NCBI GenBank assembly: GCA_020848695.1
Contig: JADLHT010000038.1
Span: 1 to 64,000, forward strand
Direction of reading: 5' to 3'
DNA from: Saprospiraceae bacterium
GTDB taxonomy: Bacteria; Bacteroidota; Bacteroidia; Chitinophagales; Saprospiraceae
Length of the DNA: 64,000 bases
Shown here in pieces: positions 7,794 through 17,478 of this stretch (position 1 is its first letter; the number at the start of each line of letters is the position of its first letter). The translations under genes and the position numbers were made by a program. Below the pieces are notes generated by a model that was not told the origin of the DNA, made no database searches, and saw only the letters and a list, made by a program, of their open reading frames with translations.

Positions 7794-8759
7794 ATGAAGC
7801 AGCTTGTGAAAGTAATTTGTCTGTGCTTAGTCTATTGTTTTAGCATGGACCTTTTTGCACAACAAACGGGTTTGAATCCGATGTACTACCTGGATTCATA
7901 TCTTTCAAATCAAGCCAGGGCTGGACTTGACGGTATTAAAATTTTAAGCCTTTCATATAGAGATCAATGGGCAAAGAATAATTATTCTCCAAATAATTTT
8001 AATTTGAACTTCAATTCTCCCTTGCGATTAATTAACGGGGCTTATGGTATGTCTTTAAATAACCGAACTTCAGGTATTCTATCGCAGTTCAATTTTAAGA
8101 CTTCTTACAATCAGATTTTTACCAGAAAGAATTATCTTTTATCAATTTCACTGGGAGCTTATTACGATCGTTTTCGTGTTGATTATGCGGGAATTAGGAC
8201 ACCTGAAGGATCTTATTTTGGAAATTTATTCAATCATAACGATCCTTTATTAGCTAATAGTGAGCTCGTTCAGCATGCTTTAGGAGCTTCATCTGCAATT
8301 TATTTACAGACCAAACAGGTGGAATTTGGAATAGAGTATTCTAGACCGTTATTCCACTTTAACTCAATAGGCAGAGATTTTTTTAAAGCAGAACAGCTGC
8401 TTAAAACTGTGCTTTACAAAGAGTTAAAGGTTGAACAGTGGATTATAAGTAGTACAATCTTTCATTTAACAGATTTTAAAAATCATCAAGTGGAGATTAA
8501 GCTGGAGGCAGGATATAATAATCTATATACAGGAGGTGTTTATTGGAGAGGTATAACACAAAATGCGCTGGATGCTTTCGGTATAAACTTTTCGTTTCGC
8601 CTGATTGACCGACTTTGGTTAAGCTATGCTTGTGAATGGGCACTAAGATCGATTAAAAATGATAACTTCGGGATTAGTCAGCAATTTGGTTTAAGAATGG
8701 AATTTAAAGCTAGAAATCCAGAAAGCAAATACCCAATAATCTACAATCCAAGATGGTAG
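7794..8759 (+). CDS. PorP/SprF-like type IX secretion membrane protein
   Basis: The protein has a signal peptide (to about LFAQQTG) and then a barrel-type sequence. Features typical of the PorP/SprF family are the N-terminal NPMYYL and ARAGLDG blocks, the SYRDQW segment, and N-S-P-L/GAYGMSL strands. Such proteins sit in the outer membrane and cooperate with type IX secretion, SprF being required for surface export of the adhesin SprB. The gene lies directly upstream of gldKLMN, which fits that role. I prefer ATG 7794; GTG 7785 in frame would overlap the upstream gene by eight bases and add three residues before the signal peptide. Confidence 0.85.
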   Translation: MKQLVKVICLCLVYCFSMDLFAQQTGLNPMYYLDSYLSNQARAGLDGIKILSLSYRDQWAKNNYSPNNFNLNFNSPLRLINGAYGMSLNNRTSGILSQFNFKTSYNQIFTRKNYLLSISLGAYYDRFRVDYAGIRTPEGSYFGNLFNHNDPLLANSELVQHALGASSAIYLQTKQVEFGIEYSRPLFHFNSIGRDFFKAEQLLKTVLYKELKVEQWIISSTIFHLTDFKNHQVEIKLEAGYNNLYTGGVYWRGITQNALDAFGINFSFRLIDRLWLSYACEWALRSIKNDNFGISQQFGLRMEFKARNPESKYPIIYNPRW

Positions 8760-8971
8760 TCAGCTAAAAATCAAGTATTTATAAGTTAAAAATAAAAATA
8801 AATGATTTTTTTATACTGAATGCACAATAATAGAATTAGAAGGTCGTTAACACTGTTAAGTTTTGATTTTAATATTAAAAATTAAAAAAATAAAAAATCA
8901 GGCTTAATTTTTGAATAGTCCGTATATTTACGCACTTTTTAAATAAAAATTAGTAGGTAAATCACAACCAA

Positions 8972-10216
8972 ATGAGGAATTTGAATCTAACTTGCATTGT
9001 CTTGTTCATTCTTACAATTGTCTCAGTATCATGTGGGAAGAAACAACAAGATGGAGAACTAATCGGAGTACAAGAGCGACCAAAATGGAATGGTATTAAT
9101 CCATACGGTATGGTCTATGTACCTTCCGGAACCTATACGATGGGTCAATCTGACCAAGATAAATTTTCTACCCACGTTCAAAAAGCCAAACAAGTATCTA
9201 TCCCGGGATTCTACATGGATGAAACGGAAATAACCAATAATGAGTATAGACAATTTACTTATTGGGTTGCTGATTCATTGTTCCATGCCACTTTAGGGCA
9301 TTTTCAGGAAAGTGAAGATGGTCAAAGTGACAAAATTGATTGGGAACTGGAAATAGATCGAGAAGATGAAACATTAAAAGATCTCAATTTCCAAGGCGCT
9401 GATGCATTTAAAGGCGTAACTGAAATTGATTCCAGAAAGTTGATTTATGAATGGGAATGGAAAGATTGGCAAATGGCTGCTCATCAAAGAGATATAAAGA
9501 GAAGTGCTATTATCCATAAAGAAAAGACCATGATCTATCCTGACACTCTTTGTTGGGTTAGAGATTTTACTTACTCCTATAATGAACCCTATACACGAAA
9601 TTATTTTTCTCATCCCGCATTTGATGACTATCCGGTAGTTGGAATTACCTGGAAACAAGCACGAGCCTTCTGCTATTGGAGAACTCAGCTTTGGAATGCT
9701 TTTAAAGGAGAAGATGAGCCAAATTCAGAAGAATTCAGATTGCCATTAGAGTCTGAGTGGGAATGGGCAGCAAGAGGAACACACGAATTAGCCCCTTTCC
9801 CATGGGGTGGATACAGTTTAAGAAATGCAAAAGGTTGTCTTCTTGCGAACTTTAAACCTGGAAGAGGTAACTATCCTGAAGATGGAGGTATGTACACTGT
9901 TAAGGCAGATGCTTATTTTCCAAATGAGTACGGATTATACAATATGTCTGGAAATGTATCAGAATGGACGGAAACTTCTTATCATGACAATGCCTATAAT
10001 ATTATATGGGATATGAGTCCTGATATCAAATACGATGCAAAACCGGAAGATCCTGATTCATATAAGCGAAAAGTAATCAGGGGAGGTTCATGGAAAGATA
10101 TCGGATATTATCTTCAAACGGGAACAAGAAACTGGGAATTTCAAGATACCTCTAAATCTTATCTTGGTTTTAGAACTGTTATCACCTTCCTTGGTCGATC
10201 TATTGGTGACTTCTAA
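8972..10216 (+). CDS. gldK: gliding motility/T9SS lipoprotein GldK
   Basis: A 414-residue lipoprotein with lipobox SVSC (Cys21) and a formylglycine-generating-enzyme-like (FGE/sulfatase-modifying) domain: YGMVYVPSGTYTMGQSD at the start, DETEITNNEYRQF, LPLESEWEWAARG, GLYNMSGNVSEW and KVIRGGSW near the end. GldK (PorK) forms, with GldN, the periplasmic ring beneath the outer membrane in the type IX secretion system. It is the first gene of the canonical gldK-L-M-N order. A TATATTTA element about 40 bases upstream is one base from the Bacteroidota -7 consensus and may be its promoter. Confidence 0.95.
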   Translation: MRNLNLTCIVLFILTIVSVSCGKKQQDGELIGVQERPKWNGINPYGMVYVPSGTYTMGQSDQDKFSTHVQKAKQVSIPGFYMDETEITNNEYRQFTYWVADSLFHATLGHFQESEDGQSDKIDWELEIDREDETLKDLNFQGADAFKGVTEIDSRKLIYEWEWKDWQMAAHQRDIKRSAIIHKEKTMIYPDTLCWVRDFTYSYNEPYTRNYFSHPAFDDYPVVGITWKQARAFCYWRTQLWNAFKGEDEPNSEEFRLPLESEWEWAARGTHELAPFPWGGYSLRNAKGCLLANFKPGRGNYPEDGGMYTVKADAYFPNEYGLYNMSGNVSEWTETSYHDNAYNIIWDMSPDIKYDAKPEDPDSYKRKVIRGGSWKDIGYYLQTGTRNWEFQDTSKSYLGFRTVITFLGRSIGDF

Positions 10217-10297
10217 TTTAGCTTAATCAAACTCGGTTTATCAAACAATTGAAATATTATTCCTAACAATATTTTTTAATTTTAAAAAAATCAAACA

Positions 10298-10894
10298 ATG
10301 TCCTCATTTATCAAATCAACACAATTTAAGTACTTTAAGAATTTCCTAATCGGAGTAGGAGCTGCAATCGTAATGGTTGGTGCTCTATTTAAAATCCGTT
10401 CTCTAGAAGGTGGTGATCTTATGTTAACTATCGGTCTAGTAACTGAGGCTATACTTTTCTTAATGTTAGGTATTTTGCCACCAGAAAAAGATTATTACTG
10501 GGAAAAATTATATCCAGGATTGGATGAATATAGTTCAAGAATCAATCCGCTTACAGAAGGTCCATCCAAAGGAGGAGCGAGACCATTAAATGGAGAAATG
10601 GTTGAAAACCAACTTGGAGGTATGCTTGGCGAATTGCAGACGATGTCTAAGAGTATGAGCTCATTAAAGGCTCTTCAAGAAGTTGATTTCTCTAAGACAA
10701 AAGACCAAATGTCTGCAATGAACAACTTCTATACAAGATTAAATGATGCCATGGCAACTTTATCTGCTTCTGTAGATGATACAAAATCATATAAAGATCA
10801 AATAGCCAACCTCAATAAAAATCTAACAAGTTTAAATTCAGTATACGGCAATATTTTAGGTGCTTACAAAAATATGGGTGGAGGATCTCACTAA
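10298..10894 (+). CDS. gldL: type IX secretion motor protein GldL
   Basis: A 198-residue inner-membrane protein with two transmembrane helices (about residues 14-32 and 42-60) followed by a cytoplasmic part with coiled-coil character (Met/Ser-rich, residues about 105-185). Glu50, buried in the second helix, corresponds in position to the glutamate known in Flavobacterium GldL to be important for proton-driven motor function. GldL forms the stator-like core around the GldM transmembrane helices. It lies 81 bases after gldK and 59 bases before gldM, in the conserved order. Confidence 0.95.
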   Translation: MSSFIKSTQFKYFKNFLIGVGAAIVMVGALFKIRSLEGGDLMLTIGLVTEAILFLMLGILPPEKDYYWEKLYPGLDEYSSRINPLTEGPSKGGARPLNGEMVENQLGGMLGELQTMSKSMSSLKALQEVDFSKTKDQMSAMNNFYTRLNDAMATLSASVDDTKSYKDQIANLNKNLTSLNSVYGNILGAYKNMGGGSH

Positions 10895-10953
10895 TCTTAG
10901 TTTGATCAAATCACTTATCATTAAATTTTATTTAATCTAAAAATTAAGTTAGT

Positions 10954-12528
10954 ATGTCAATTCCTAAGCAGCCGCGGCAGTTGATGATTAATATCATGTA
11001 TCTGGTATTAACAGCACTTCTTGCGCTAAACGTATCCGCTGAGATTTTTAACGCATTCAAGATGGTTAATAACGGATTGATTCAATCCAACAAATCTCTT
11101 GACCAATCCAACGAAGCGCTTCCGGCTAGTATTGCCGAAAGAGCAAAAGCTAAACCAGAATTCCAAAAATATGCTGAAAGAGCCCCATTAGCTGTTCAGT
11201 ATGGAAAAGAGTTTACAGATTATATTACTTCCATGTATGATGATTTAGTAGATAAATCTGGAAATAAAAACGGAAGTGTTGACGATGGCGATTTTGTTAT
11301 AAAAAATGGTGAAAGAAAGGAACTAAAAGGTAAAAAAGACAAGGATGTTACTACCAGAAATATGGTAAATGGCGGAAAAGGTCTTGAATTAAAGAATAAG
11401 ATTCTTGAATACAGACAGAAATTTTTGTCACTAATTGATGATTCTCTTCGTGCAGGAATGGAGTCTGAGGTGCCCATGAATATTGATGATGAGTCTTGGA
11501 AACACAGTACAAAAAAATCTTGGGAAGAATACACATTTAAACAAATGCCTTTAGGCGCTTGTCAACCAATATTCACAAAATTTATTAATGACGCCAAAGC
11601 CTCAGAAAATGCAGTTTTAAATCACTTTAGTAAAAAACTTGGAGGTTCTGATGTCGTCCTTGATAAATTTACAGTTATTTCTTCTCCAAAGAAAAATTAT
11701 GTAATTAAAGGTGAATCTTTTGAAACCACTATTTCTCTTGCTGCATCAACCAGTAAATCTACCAATACCAAAGTTTCATTATCTGTAAACGGATCAGCTT
11801 TAACAGTTAATCAAGATGGGGAAGCAGCATGGAAAGCTTCTGCCGGAGAGGTTGGTATAAGAAAATATACTGCTGTTGCTAATGTCTTCAATCCGGTAAC
11901 CAACAAAACTGAAACCTATAAGAAAGAGTTTGAGTTTGAAGTTGGAGAAAGATCTTCTTCCGTATCTGCCACTAAGATGAATGTATTCTATATTGGTGTT
12001 GATAATCCTGTTTCTATTTCAGCTTCAGGAGTTCCATCAGCTCAGTTGAAGGTTGCAGGTGCAGGTGCTGGAATGAATTTAAAACCACAGGGTGGAGGTT
12101 CTTACATGGTAACTGTTAGTCAACAAGGTGAATGTAGCATTACTTTAAGTGGTGGAGGATTACCTCCAACTGCTTATAAATTCAGAGCTAAGAGAATACC
12201 AACACCAGTTCCTGCTCTTGGAGACAAAAAAGGTGGAACAATGCCTAATGGTACTTTTAAGGCTCAACAAGGGATTATACCTACACTTGAAGGCTTTGAT
12301 TTTGATGCAAAATGTCAAATTACAAACTTTAGAGTAGTTAGAATTGCACCACGTCAAGACCCTCAAATCAGAGTAAATGATGCTGGTGGTCGATATGGAG
12401 GAGAAGTCAGACGTATTATAGATATGGCTAAACCTGGAGATCGATTCATTTTTGAAGATATCAGAGCAAGATGTCCTGGAGATCAAGCAGGTCGTGAATT
12501 AAATGATATGACCTTTTTAGTAAAATAA
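10954..12528 (+). CDS. gldM: type IX secretion motor protein GldM
   Basis: A 524-residue protein with one N-terminal transmembrane helix (about residues 9-29, in the MYLVLTALLALNVSAE block typical of GldM) and a long periplasmic region of four domains, with helical D1 up to about residue 230 and three beta-rich domains thereafter. The C-terminal domain contains the FTAKQGI-like QGIIPTLEGFDFDAKC block. GldM spans the periplasm and couples the GldL motor to the GldK/GldN ring. The length is normal for the family (510-530) and nothing looks damaged. Confidence 0.95.
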   Translation: MSIPKQPRQLMINIMYLVLTALLALNVSAEIFNAFKMVNNGLIQSNKSLDQSNEALPASIAERAKAKPEFQKYAERAPLAVQYGKEFTDYITSMYDDLVDKSGNKNGSVDDGDFVIKNGERKELKGKKDKDVTTRNMVNGGKGLELKNKILEYRQKFLSLIDDSLRAGMESEVPMNIDDESWKHSTKKSWEEYTFKQMPLGACQPIFTKFINDAKASENAVLNHFSKKLGGSDVVLDKFTVISSPKKNYVIKGESFETTISLAASTSKSTNTKVSLSVNGSALTVNQDGEAAWKASAGEVGIRKYTAVANVFNPVTNKTETYKKEFEFEVGERSSSVSATKMNVFYIGVDNPVSISASGVPSAQLKVAGAGAGMNLKPQGGGSYMVTVSQQGECSITLSGGGLPPTAYKFRAKRIPTPVPALGDKKGGTMPNGTFKAQQGIIPTLEGFDFDAKCQITNFRVVRIAPRQDPQIRVNDAGGRYGGEVRRIIDMAKPGDRFIFEDIRARCPGDQAGRELNDMTFLVK

Positions 12529-12541
12529 ATTATTTTGAACT

Positions 12542-13417
12542 ATGACTAATTTAAGATTTTTAATTTTTATTGGTTTGTCCACCCTTTGTTCTTTAACGAT
12601 AAATGCACAAGGTGGAATTGACGAAACCATAACGGAATCATCTATATTGGAAGATACTTCCGGTTTTATTGACGATATTATTGATCGTAAAGCGGTCGTA
12701 GAACAAAGAGTTCTTTCTTACGAACCCATTCGCGAAGCAGATATTGTATGGGAAAAAAGGATATGGCGTGTAATTGATACACGTGAGAAAATGAATCAGG
12801 TATTCATGGAATTCAACAGACCCTTTTTTCTAATATTAAAAGATGCAGCTGAAAGAGGTGATATTAAAATGTTTGCAGAAGATAATTTTAAGAAAAGTTT
12901 ATCTACCGATGAACTTGACAAATTACTTCACAGCGTTGATACCCAAGAAATTTATAATCCCGATACTTACGAAACTGAAATACGAATTATTCGAAACGAT
13001 ATCGATTATAATGATATTAAAACTTATCGTGTAAAGGAACTTTGGTATTTTGATAAAGAAGCATCACGTATGGGATGCAGAATCTTAGGTATTGCACCGA
13101 TTAAAATCGAAATTGATGAAAGTACAGGATTGGCAAAATATGAAGCTCCAATGTTTTGGGTTTACTATCCTGAAGTCAGGAAAATTTTGGCTAAAGAAAG
13201 AGTTTTCAATGGCAAGAATGATATTGCCCCAGCAACCTGGGCTGATGTATTTGATGGAAGATTTTTTGCCAGTTATATTTTTAAAGAAAGCAATGTTCAA
13301 AATGTTCGACTTCAAGACATTTTCACCGGTGAAGATGATGGGGTAAAACTTTTGTTGGAATCAGAGAAGATTAAAAACAAATTGTTGGATTTTGAGCATG
13401 ATCTTTGGGTGTATTAG
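12542..13417 (+). CDS. gldN: type IX secretion component GldN
   Basis: A 291-residue periplasmic protein with a signal peptide ending near TINAQ. It carries the GldN/PorN core: IREADIVWEKRIWRVIDTRE, the ARGDIKMFAEDNF-like stretch (here ERGDIKMFAEDNF) and RVKELWYFDKE with the MGCRILGIAP strand. GldN binds GldK in the ring under the outer membrane. The start is 13 bases after gldM, and a good intrinsic terminator follows the stop codon by about 30 bases, so gldKLMN is one transcription unit. Confidence 0.95.
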   Translation: MTNLRFLIFIGLSTLCSLTINAQGGIDETITESSILEDTSGFIDDIIDRKAVVEQRVLSYEPIREADIVWEKRIWRVIDTREKMNQVFMEFNRPFFLILKDAAERGDIKMFAEDNFKKSLSTDELDKLLHSVDTQEIYNPDTYETEIRIIRNDIDYNDIKTYRVKELWYFDKEASRMGCRILGIAPIKIEIDESTGLAKYEAPMFWVYYPEVRKILAKERVFNGKNDIAPATWADVFDGRFFASYIFKESNVQNVRLQDIFTGEDDGVKLLLESEKIKNKLLDFEHDLWVY

Positions 13418-13448
13418 TAAAAATTGAATTTTATTAAATTTTAGTATA

Positions 13449-13483
13449 AACCGCTTTCAGTTTCTTGAGAGCGGTTTTTTTTT
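13449..13483 (+). terminator. intrinsic terminator after gldN
   Basis: AACCGCTTTC and GAGAGCGGTT form a 10-bp stem (one G-T pair) with an 8-base loop, followed directly by a run of nine T. It ends the gldKLMN transcript and separates it from the next gene. Confidence 0.9.
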
Positions 13484-13521
13484 AATTTGAATTATACTAT
13501 CTTAGCTCCCTAACAGAGGTG

Positions 13522-14250
13522 ATGAAATCTAATATATTTTGGTTACTTGTACTCTTAAGTATCAAAACATCTGCTCAATTTAATGTAGCAAGATTGCTTG
13601 ATCAGGCACCTTTAGTTCCTGTTTCGTTCGGCACAGCTTATATGAATTCTAAACTCGTTACCAAGTCGGAAATGCTTGATGATGGTCGAGAATTTAAGAG
13701 AGTAAAATCCTGGGATCCTTCTCCGGAAATCAGTAAATTTGATGATTTGATCAATAAACATGTTGAAAAAATTGATGCTCGTGCGGATTATAATAGTTTT
13801 TCACTTAGTAATTCTACACTTGATAGTAAGGAGGACAAGGAGTATTTGCATTTAATGGATAAAGTTTCAGACAGTCTTTATTCTGTCTGGAAGAATTATT
13901 ACAAAAAACTATCGACAATTGGAGGAGATTTTTATCCATTATCAGAAGAGTTCGGTTGCGATGAAATAAAAGCCAGCGGACTCAAACTAAATATTATTGC
14001 AGAACAAAAAAACAAAATTCTCATTGAAGCAAGAATACAATTAAAACCAATGTTTGATCTGGTTCAAAGGTATTTTAATAAATTATACCTAATTCAAGAT
14101 CCTATGATCAACAATGAAGTGTTGAACTATATTTCCAAACCATTAGAGATTCTTCAGCAATGGATGGGCGAAGTAAATGTTACAAATGGTCATATGGTTG
14201 AAACAGGAATTAGCCTGAACAATGCTTTATGTATGATAAATGCTCATTAA
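13522..14250 (+). CDS. uncharacterised exported protein downstream of gldN
   Basis: A 242-residue protein with a short signal peptide (MKSNIFWLLVLLSIKTSAQ) and a mostly helical, charged mature part; no Cys lipobox and no recognised domain. It contains two Cys residues (in FGCDEIKA and near the C-terminus). It follows the gldN terminator and so has its own promoter; TATCTTAG, close to a -7 element, lies about 20 bases upstream. I start it at ATG 13522; the preceding GTG 13519 would add one residue. The location invites a type IX secretion role, but nothing in the sequence shows this. Confidence 0.7.
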   Translation: MKSNIFWLLVLLSIKTSAQFNVARLLDQAPLVPVSFGTAYMNSKLVTKSEMLDDGREFKRVKSWDPSPEISKFDDLINKHVEKIDARADYNSFSLSNSTLDSKEDKEYLHLMDKVSDSLYSVWKNYYKKLSTIGGDFYPLSEEFGCDEIKASGLKLNIIAEQKNKILIEARIQLKPMFDLVQRYFNKLYLIQDPMINNEVLNYISKPLEILQQWMGEVNVTNGHMVETGISLNNALCMINAH

Positions 14251-14279
14251 ATTCAAAAAAAATGAACTTGATAAATAAA

Positions 14280-15809
14280 TTATCTGAATTTTATGCCTAA
14301 GGTTATGATAAACTGGAATTCAGTAATTGATGATTGAATAAGAGTTTCTACCGCATCGGGGATACGGTCGTTGTTGAAGTCTGAATTAGCAGTCGCAAAT
14401 GGTAAGTAAGCTTCCTGATGTTTAAATCTTTTACCAGAGAGATCTAAGTAAATCCTTTTGGCCCTAAACCCCAAACCAGCACTATAGCTGTAACTAAGAT
14501 CCGAATCATTTTTATAGGGTGAATTAAAAATTCCAAAACCACCTCTTATTCTAAACATTTGTATAGGGATTTCCAATCCAATTCGGGTCTGCAATACTTG
14601 TTTATATTGCTTTTTTATATCAGCGTTTATTTGATTTTCGTAGTTTGATTCACTTTCTTCATTAAATTTGAATTTTGAATAGCCCGGATTAAAAAAATCA
14701 AGATCAACATTTAACAAGCCAAAGTTCGAAACATAAGCAAAGGATCCAACCCAGCGAGAGGGCACAATAATATTGTATTCATAGAATCCATCCGGGGAAT
14801 TAGAATTGTAATTTTCTAAATTATTATTATTATAAAAAGAATAGGATAGTGATGTATTATAACTATCCTGTAATGTAAGTATTGAAGGTGTATGCCAGGA
14901 CAACCCGATGCGAAACTTATTTACGGGCTTGTATATAATTCCAAATACTGCTTTAAAGCCGGATATATTAGAAGAAGAATAATCATTAAATGTTAATGAA
15001 TGAAAGGGTGGATACTTATTCGTTGGATCAGATTCGTTATATCTTTTTTCAAAAGAATAATTACCCAATACAACGTTTATATTGGCTCCAAGCATTATTT
15101 TTTCATTGTAATTTGCGGCCAAACCCAAACTTATATTTCCTAAATATCCTTCATAGTTATTAGAGCCATTCTTGTTGATAAGGCTATCTCTGTAGTCAAT
15201 TAAATCGTTTGTATATATGATTTTAGCAGAATCTGGACTAATATCATAAAGTGCTCCGGTTTCATATGCCAGTTTTCCTTCAAAGGGATCCAAGGAGCCG
15301 GGATCAATTCCAAGGCCTGAATTTGGATCTATGGAATTTTCGAGAAATCGATGCAAAATGCTTCCTTTGCTTTTTCCTTCAAAATTTAATTCCTGATTTA
15401 AACTTGAAGTCAGATTGTATCCAATAAAGAAATTGACGGATTTCCATTTTGAATATTTATTGGGTTGTTGAATTAGTACTAAACCTAAATTGCTTAGCCC
15501 ATAATTCGAAAATTTACCGGATTGGAAAGGAGAATTATTTTCAACGGAATACACTCCATTTATATTTTTGTTATAGATTCCAAAACTTAACTCTGGTTTT
15601 CTGTATAGACCTAGACCTGCCGGGTTAATATCTAAACTGGCTTGATCCGTTCCAATTGCGCCAAAGGATGATCCCATCCCTTCAAATCTTGCAGAAGAAC
15701 TCGTTCTTGCCATTGAGAATTTTAATACATCTGAACTATTTTGACCCAAAGAAATTTTACTTCCAATCAGAAATAGCAAAATGACAGATACGTACATTGT
15801 TTTTTTCAT
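14280..15809 (-). CDS. outer-membrane protein, FadL/OmpP1-like barrel
   Basis: A 509-residue protein with a signal peptide (to about KISLGQN) and an N-terminal motif ARTSSSARFEGMGSSFGAIG then ASLDINPAGLGLYRKPE, the hallmark of FadL/OMPP1/TodX-type barrels in Bacteroidota (GMGG-F-A ... NPAGL). The rest is alternating beta-strands with long Asn/Ser-rich loops, and the last strand ends in ITLGIKFR. FadL proteins move hydrophobic compounds across the outer membrane; the substrate here is unknown. It is convergent with the upstream exported protein, with only 29 bases between stops. Confidence 0.8.
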   Translation of the reverse strand: MKKTMYVSVILLFLIGSKISLGQNSSDVLKFSMARTSSSARFEGMGSSFGAIGTDQASLDINPAGLGLYRKPELSFGIYNKNINGVYSVENNSPFQSGKFSNYGLSNLGLVLIQQPNKYSKWKSVNFFIGYNLTSSLNQELNFEGKSKGSILHRFLENSIDPNSGLGIDPGSLDPFEGKLAYETGALYDISPDSAKIIYTNDLIDYRDSLINKNGSNNYEGYLGNISLGLAANYNEKIMLGANINVVLGNYSFEKRYNESDPTNKYPPFHSLTFNDYSSSNISGFKAVFGIIYKPVNKFRIGLSWHTPSILTLQDSYNTSLSYSFYNNNNLENYNSNSPDGFYEYNIIVPSRWVGSFAYVSNFGLLNVDLDFFNPGYSKFKFNEESESNYENQINADIKKQYKQVLQTRIGLEIPIQMFRIRGGFGIFNSPYKNDSDLSYSYSAGLGFRAKRIYLDLSGKRFKHQEAYLPFATANSDFNNDRIPDAVETLIQSSITEFQFIITLGIKFR

Positions 15810-15885
15810 AATAAAGCATTACTACTTATAAGGATAAGATGCTAGTATAATTTTTTTCAATAAAAAGTCAGATCAGGTTAAAATC

Positions 15886-17292
15886 TTATCTTCTTCTTGG
15901 TCCTAAGCCGGAGGAATTAGAAGGTCTTGAATTAGAGTTCATCCTTGGTGATTCAAATCTTGATGGAGATTCTGATCTGGAAAATTCAGACCTATTCAAG
16001 TTACGTTGAGTTGGCATTGACTCAGTTTGAGGATTTCTGTCTCTGTTAAACCTTCGTTCTGGTCTTGAATCAAATGATCTGTCACCTGAACGTCTGTTGG
16101 ATGGCGATTCCTGTCTTTCTCTGTTTGAGTCAAATGAAGAATTGTTGTTATTAAAATTGAACCAAGATCTTCTTTTTCTTGGTTCTGAATTTGGAAACGA
16201 ATTTTCCGTTCCATCTTGTTTTGGTTTTATCCTATCTGATCTCTGATCATTATTGTTTGATGGAAAAGCATGTTCTTCAACAGGCTCAGTATTCTTCCAA
16301 TTGTATTTGGACTCTCTACGATTTTGAGGATTCAAAGGATTATTTGAAGAATTTGTACCTATCTTAGGCATGGATTCAGTGGATGTATTATTTTGGGTAG
16401 GGTTAAATTTATTATTACTGTCTCCTTGATTTCCTGAAGGGAAATGATTGTCATTCTTATCGTCAATATTATACAAGCGAGCATTTCTATCATTTTGTGG
16501 AACTGCCCCAACGTTTGGATATCTTGGAATTATCCGATTATTATCTGGGTTAAGTCCAAGTCGAACAGGACCATTTTTTGATGTTGTTCCAAATCCATTT
16601 CTCCTGCTTCCATAATAGCTGCCTTTAGGATTTTCGTTATTTTCATGGTTATAATTGTAATGGCCGTTATTATTCCATCCGTAATAAGCTCCATAACCAT
16701 AACCATACCAGTTGTTATAGTACCAAGGATTGTGCCATGAAGATCCACACCAAGGATTAACGAAATAATTGAAGGACCACACTGATCCCCATGGTTGATA
16801 ACCATAATAGTAATCCCAATTATTCCAATAATTCCAACTGTTAAATCTATTCCAGCCGCAGGAACGATTCCATCTTCTAAACCTCCAATAATCATTGTAT
16901 AAGTAATTGTAACTATAAATGTTGCTGCTTAAATAAGGATCAAAATAGTATGGATCGTAATATAGAACGTCTGAATAAAACGGATCATAAAAATCACGCG
17001 CGTAATATCCTCTATGAAATCTTTTTATTCGAGAACTGTAATAATAGTCATAATCGTCATCATCATAATTATAATCATCTTCAATCTGATTGGATTCAAA
17101 TTGAGCATCTGATTGATTATAATTTTCACTTGAATAACTGGTGGTATTAGAATTTGAATTAGATGATTTATAATATTCTTGCCTGTTTTCTTCATTTGGG
17201 TTGTAGTAGGCATCATCATATTGCGCATTCAAAGTAGTCAAAGTCAAAAGTCCGAATAATATGAGAGCGCTGAGGTTAATTCCAATTTTCAT
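15886..17292 (-). CDS. exported low-complexity Tyr/Asn/Trp- and Arg/Ser-rich protein
   Basis: After a signal peptide (MKIGINLSALILFGLLTLTTLNAQ) the protein is compositionally extreme. Residues about 20-75 are Tyr/Asp/Asn/Ser-rich, residues 80-225 are dominated by Tyr, Trp, Asn and Gly with repeated NYWNNW/WYYNNWYGYG-like patches, and the C-terminal 200 residues are Asn/Arg/Ser/Pro-rich and basic. There is no recognised domain, no membrane helix after the signal and no sorting domain. The pattern suggests an envelope-associated disordered protein, acidic at the N-terminus and basic at the C-terminus. I start at ATG 17292 because the signal peptide begins there; an in-frame start at 17319 would prepend nine residues. 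Confidence 0.7.
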   Translation of the reverse strand: MKIGINLSALILFGLLTLTTLNAQYDDAYYNPNEENRQEYYKSSNSNSNTTSYSSENYNQSDAQFESNQIEDDYNYDDDDYDYYYSSRIKRFHRGYYARDFYDPFYSDVLYYDPYYFDPYLSSNIYSYNYLYNDYWRFRRWNRSCGWNRFNSWNYWNNWDYYYGYQPWGSVWSFNYFVNPWCGSSWHNPWYYNNWYGYGYGAYYGWNNNGHYNYNHENNENPKGSYYGSRRNGFGTTSKNGPVRLGLNPDNNRIIPRYPNVGAVPQNDRNARLYNIDDKNDNHFPSGNQGDSNNKFNPTQNNTSTESMPKIGTNSSNNPLNPQNRRESKYNWKNTEPVEEHAFPSNNNDQRSDRIKPKQDGTENSFPNSEPRKRRSWFNFNNNNSSFDSNRERQESPSNRRSGDRSFDSRPERRFNRDRNPQTESMPTQRNLNRSEFSRSESPSRFESPRMNSNSRPSNSSGLGPRRR

Positions 17293-17478
17293 TGTATTAG
17301 GATTTAAAATTAAAGCCAAATTTTGGATGCAATTTATTACATTTGTGCCTAAAGTAAGTTAATTTTAATTTAAAGCTACAAAGCAAGAAAGTTAAAATTG
17401 CACCTTGTTCTTGACAGATATAGGATTTGATTTTTCTATGAGAGTTTAAATTCCCAGTGTTAATATTAGCTTAAGAAA

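Noticed and set aside
11220-11534. Minus-strand open frame inside gldM
   Set aside because: Antisense shadow of the clearly conserved gldM coding sequence.
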